From Micromonospora avicenniae (GTDB taxonomy: Bacteria; Actinomycetota; Actinomycetes; Mycobacteriales; Micromonosporaceae): a DNA stretch of 64,000 nucleotides. This document shows, piece after piece, positions 61,665 to 64,000 of this stretch (position 1 is the stretch's first letter; every line of letters begins with the position of its first letter). The position numbers were made by a program, and so were the translations under genes. The notes under the pieces were generated by a model. It made no database searches, had not been told where the DNA came from, and worked only from the letters and a program-made list of their open reading frames with translations. The stretch is from NCBI RefSeq assembly GCF_900156065.1, contig NZ_FTNF01000023.1:1-64000 (forward strand), read 5' to 3'.

Positions 61665-62972
61665 TCAGGCTCGGCGCAGTGCGGAGCGGCCTGCGAAGCG
61701 CGCCGAGTCGCTGAGCTCCTCTTCAATCCGGATCAGTTGGTTGTACTTGGCGGTGCGGTCGGAGCGGGAGAGCGAGCCGGTCTTGATCTGACCGCAGCCG
61801 GTCGCCACCGCCAGATCCGCGATGGTGGTGTCCTCCGTCTCGCCCGACCGGTGCGACATGACAGCCGTCCAGCCCGTCTCGTGGGCCGTGGCGACCACGG
61901 CCAGCGCCTCGGTCAGGGTCCCGATCTGGTTTACCTTGACCAGAACTGAGTTGCCGACGCCGGTACGGATGCCCTCGCGCAGCAGCGTCTCGTTGGTGCA
62001 GAAGACGTCGTCGCCGGTGAGCTGGCAGCGGTCGCCGACGCGGGCGGTCAGCTCGCGCCAGCCGTCCAGGTCGTTCTCCGCCATCGGGTCCTCGATGGAG
62101 ACGACCGGGTAGGCGTCGATGAGCCTGACCAGGTAGTCGGCGTGCTGGGAGGAGGTGCGGCGCACCCCCTCGCCCGCGTAGTCGTACACCCCGTCGCGGA
62201 AGAACTCCGACGACGCCGGGTCCATGACCAGGCCGATGTCCGTGCCGGGACGGTAGCCGGTGCGCTCGATGGCGGCCATCACGAAGTCGAGCGCCTCCTC
62301 AGCGGTACGCAGCGCGGGCGCGAAGCCACCTTCGTCGCCGACGCCCGTTGAGTGCCCGGCGGCCAGCAGATCGCGGCGCAGGGTGTGGAAGACTTCGCTG
62401 CCCATTCGGACGGCTTCGGCGAAGGTGTCCGCACCCACAGGCGCGATCATGAACTCCTGGAAATCCAGCGGATTGTCGGCGTGGGCGCCGCCGTTGACGA
62501 TGTTCATCATCGGCAGCGGCAGCAGGTGGGCGTCGGCGCCACCGAGGTAGCGGTAGAGGGGCTGGCGGTGCGCCGCCGCAGCGGCCTTGGCCGCGGCGAG
62601 GGAGACGCCAAGGATGGCGTTGGCACCGAGTCGAGACTTCGTGGCGGTGGCGTCGAGAGCGACCAGCGCGGCGTCGAGCCCCGCCTGGTCCGCCGCGTCG
62701 CGGCCGCGCACGGACGCCGCGATCTCCCCGTTGACGTGGGCCACCGCGCGGTCGACACCCTTGCCGTGCCAGCGCGTGAGGTCTCCGTCGCGCAGTTCCA
62801 CGGCCTCCCGGGCACCGGTGGAGGCGCCGGACGGGACAGCCGCGCGCCCCAGGGACCCGTCCGTCAGGACGACGTCGACCTCGACCGTGGGGTTGCCTCG
62901 GCTGTCGATGATCCGGCGGGCGGTGACGGTCTCGATGGCGGCGTCGACGCTTCCGACTGCCTTTGCGGACAT
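61665..62972 (-). CDS. eno: Enolase
   Basis: The 435-residue protein converts 2-phosphoglycerate to phosphoenolpyruvate. It has the active-site loop VPSGASTGAREAVELRD, the metal ligands in VMDPASSEF, SIEDPMAENDLDGW and LTGDDVFCTN, the catalytic Lys in VLVKVNQIGTLTE and the signature MSHRSGETEDTTIADLAV. GGGAGGA supports the ATG. It lacks the FtsB and other division-gene neighbours typical of the main actinobacterial eno locus and instead faces a MarR gene. It may be a second enolase. Confidence 0.93.
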   Translation of the reverse strand: MSAKAVGSVDAAIETVTARRIIDSRGNPTVEVDVVLTDGSLGRAAVPSGASTGAREAVELRDGDLTRWHGKGVDRAVAHVNGEIAASVRGRDAADQAGLDAALVALDATATKSRLGANAILGVSLAAAKAAAAAHRQPLYRYLGGADAHLLPLPMMNIVNGGAHADNPLDFQEFMIAPVGADTFAEAVRMGSEVFHTLRRDLLAAGHSTGVGDEGGFAPALRTAEEALDFVMAAIERTGYRPGTDIGLVMDPASSEFFRDGVYDYAGEGVRRTSSQHADYLVRLIDAYPVVSIEDPMAENDLDGWRELTARVGDRCQLTGDDVFCTNETLLREGIRTGVGNSVLVKVNQIGTLTEALAVVATAHETGWTAVMSHRSGETEDTTIADLAVATGCGQIKTGSLSRSDRTAKYNQLIRIEEELSDSARFAGRSALRRA

Positions 62973-63049
62973 GGGAGTTCCTCCCCGTTGTCGTGTGCCG
63001 TGGCCCGGCTGCGACAACGCTGGCGCTGGGCCCGACAGCCGCAAACCAT

Positions 63050-63062
63050 ACAGCAATGCTGT
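63050..63062. promoter_or_regulatory. MarR operator ACAGCAATGCTGT
   Basis: A perfect-armed 13-bp palindrome is followed by a related half-site (CAGTGCTGCTGTACAG). It lies between the divergent enolase and MarR genes, 55 bp before the MarR start. Confidence 0.5.
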
Positions 63063-63116
63063 TCAGTGCTGCTGTACAGGTCGGCTGCACAGCCAGCCAA
63101 CTTGGTAAAGTGCCGC

Positions 63117-63539
63117 ATGCCCACCTCGGAAGCCGCCACCGTCGCCGCCGAACTGCGTACCGCGATGGGCAAACTCACCCGACGTGTCAAGCACGAGGAC
63201 CGCATCCCGCTGGGCCAGGTCGCCGTGCTCGGTGCACTCGACCGCGATGGCGCCATGACCACCAGCGACCTCGCCGCTGATCAGCGCGTACGCCCCCAGT
63301 CGATGGCCCGGACCGTGGGGCTGCTCGTAGAACAGAACCTGATCACCCGCCGGGCGCACCCGACGGACGGCCGCAAGTCGCTGGTCGAACTGTCGGACGC
63401 CGGCCGAGCCGCGCTCGAAGCGGAGCGCGGCCGCAGGGCCGGTTGGCTCGCGCAGGCCATCGAGGCCGAACTCACGGATGAGGAGCGGGCATTGCTGGCG
63501 CGGAGCGCCGCCCTGCTGGAGCGGCTCGCCGCACACTAG
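63117..63539 (+). CDS. MarR-family transcriptional regulator
   Basis: The 140-residue protein has a winged helix (about 30-100) with recognition region MTTSDLAADQRVRPQSMART and the wing RRAHPTDGRKSLVELS. It diverges from the enolase gene, with a palindrome between them, and could control it. The ligand is unknown. Confidence 0.87.
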   Translation: MPTSEAATVAAELRTAMGKLTRRVKHEDRIPLGQVAVLGALDRDGAMTTSDLAADQRVRPQSMARTVGLLVEQNLITRRAHPTDGRKSLVELSDAGRAALEAERGRRAGWLAQAIEAELTDEERALLARSAALLERLAAH

Positions 63540-63721
63540 CGGGCCGACAGCCGGCGTCAGCATTCCACCACCGGGGCATTCCGCACCCGCAGCGAACACG
63601 TCCGACGCGGTGAATGGGCCGCGCACCAAGGCCCCGAATCCTTTCCTGTCACACCTCACCGGGCTGTTCGGTCTAATGGGTGTAACTCGGCAGCTCGAAT
63701 GCTCCGCAGGAAAGGCCCCAC

Positions 63722-64000
63722 ATGAAGACAATCGTTCTCGTCCACGGTTTCTGGGTGACCCCGCGCAGCTGGGAACACTGGATCGACCGCTACCAGCGGG
63801 CCGGCTACCAAGTGATCGCGCCCGCATACCCCGGATTCGAGGTGGAGGTCGAGGCACTCAACGCCGACCCGACGCCGATCGAGGAGGTGACGGTCCCGGC
63901 GATCATCTCGCACCTCGAGTCGGTGGTGGGCGCCCTCGACGAGCCGCCGATCATCATCGGCCACTCCGCGGGTGGCGCGTTCACGCAGGTCCTGCTGGAC
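63722..64000 (+). CDS. Alpha/beta hydrolase (cut by window edge)
   Basis: The first 93 codons are present. MKTIVLVHGFWVTPRSWEHW gives the oxyanion motif and IIIGHSAGGAFTQ the nucleophile elbow with Ser. The Asp and His lie beyond the window. It resembles small serine hydrolases near RsbQ or haloalkane-type folds. The substrate is unknown. Confidence 0.82.
   Translation, partial: MKTIVLVHGFWVTPRSWEHWIDRYQRAGYQVIAPAYPGFEVEVEALNADPTPIEEVTVPAIISHLESVVGALDEPPIIIGHSAGGAFTQVLLD

Noticed and set aside
1..64000. CRISPR arrays, rRNA genes, replication origin, prophage
   Set aside because: No regularly spaced short repeats, rRNA segments, DnaA-box clusters or phage structural genes were seen. The only repeated arrays are the RNA units and protein-level repeats described.

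Overview
The window is high-GC actinobacterial DNA, most like Micromonosporaceae. The evidence is the codon usage, GTG starts, GTGA stop/start overlaps, ECF sigma factors with C-terminal extensions, and many secreted modular glycoside hydrolases. No taxonomic marker is present, so the family is an inference.

Layout. (1) 1-16.8 kb is a hemicellulose (arabinoxylan/glucuronoxylan) locus. A plus-strand GH54-GH127-GH43 run is followed by a LacI regulator, a secreted GH67 alpha-glucuronidase and a modular GH43. Two operator classes are visible: TGTTAACGYTAACA-like sites before GH54 and the large GH43, and CTGGAACCGATTCCAG-like sites around the LacI gene. Two 82-bp copies of one hairpin repeat sit at the two convergent gene ends. 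(2) 17-31.7 kb holds a subtilase, small hydrolases, a transketolase, a serine hydrolase, an FMN reductase-GNAT fusion divergent from a MarR gene, a possible 32-residue membrane peptide, and a YCII/ECF42 sigma pair. (3) 31.9-39.7 kb holds a secreted VWA-metzincin protease with a coupled membrane protein, an unknown repeat protein, and a TROVE/Ro60 (Rsr) gene. Four tRNA-mimicking Y-RNA-like units precede the Rsr gene on the same strand. (4) 40-48.6 kb holds small enzymes and regulators, a class F sortase beside a membrane-anchored nuclease, a second ECF sigma and an erythromycin-esterase homologue. (5) 48.7-55.4 kb is an AraC, CUT1 ABC importer and GH97 sugar locus. (6) 55.8-64 kb holds two unknown genes, an MFS exporter with a methyltransferase and XRE-cupin regulator, an aldo/keto reductase, an enolase with a MarR gene, and a truncated hydrolase.

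The most interesting system is the Rsr/Y-RNA locus at 37485-39723. Three of the four RNA units carry a circularly permuted tRNA body: the T arm comes before the acceptor stem, which is closed by a tetraloop, and the D arm follows. All four share a basal helix with base-pair covariation. One unit keeps a pairable anticodon arm with a CAU loop, and one is a short form without the tRNA body. A promoter-like pair lies just upstream of the first unit, and the array reads straight into the Rsr gene.

Several decayed fragments mark past insertions or rearrangements: transposase pieces, a LacI fragment, a conservon GTPase fragment and a cupin/DUF6069 fragment.
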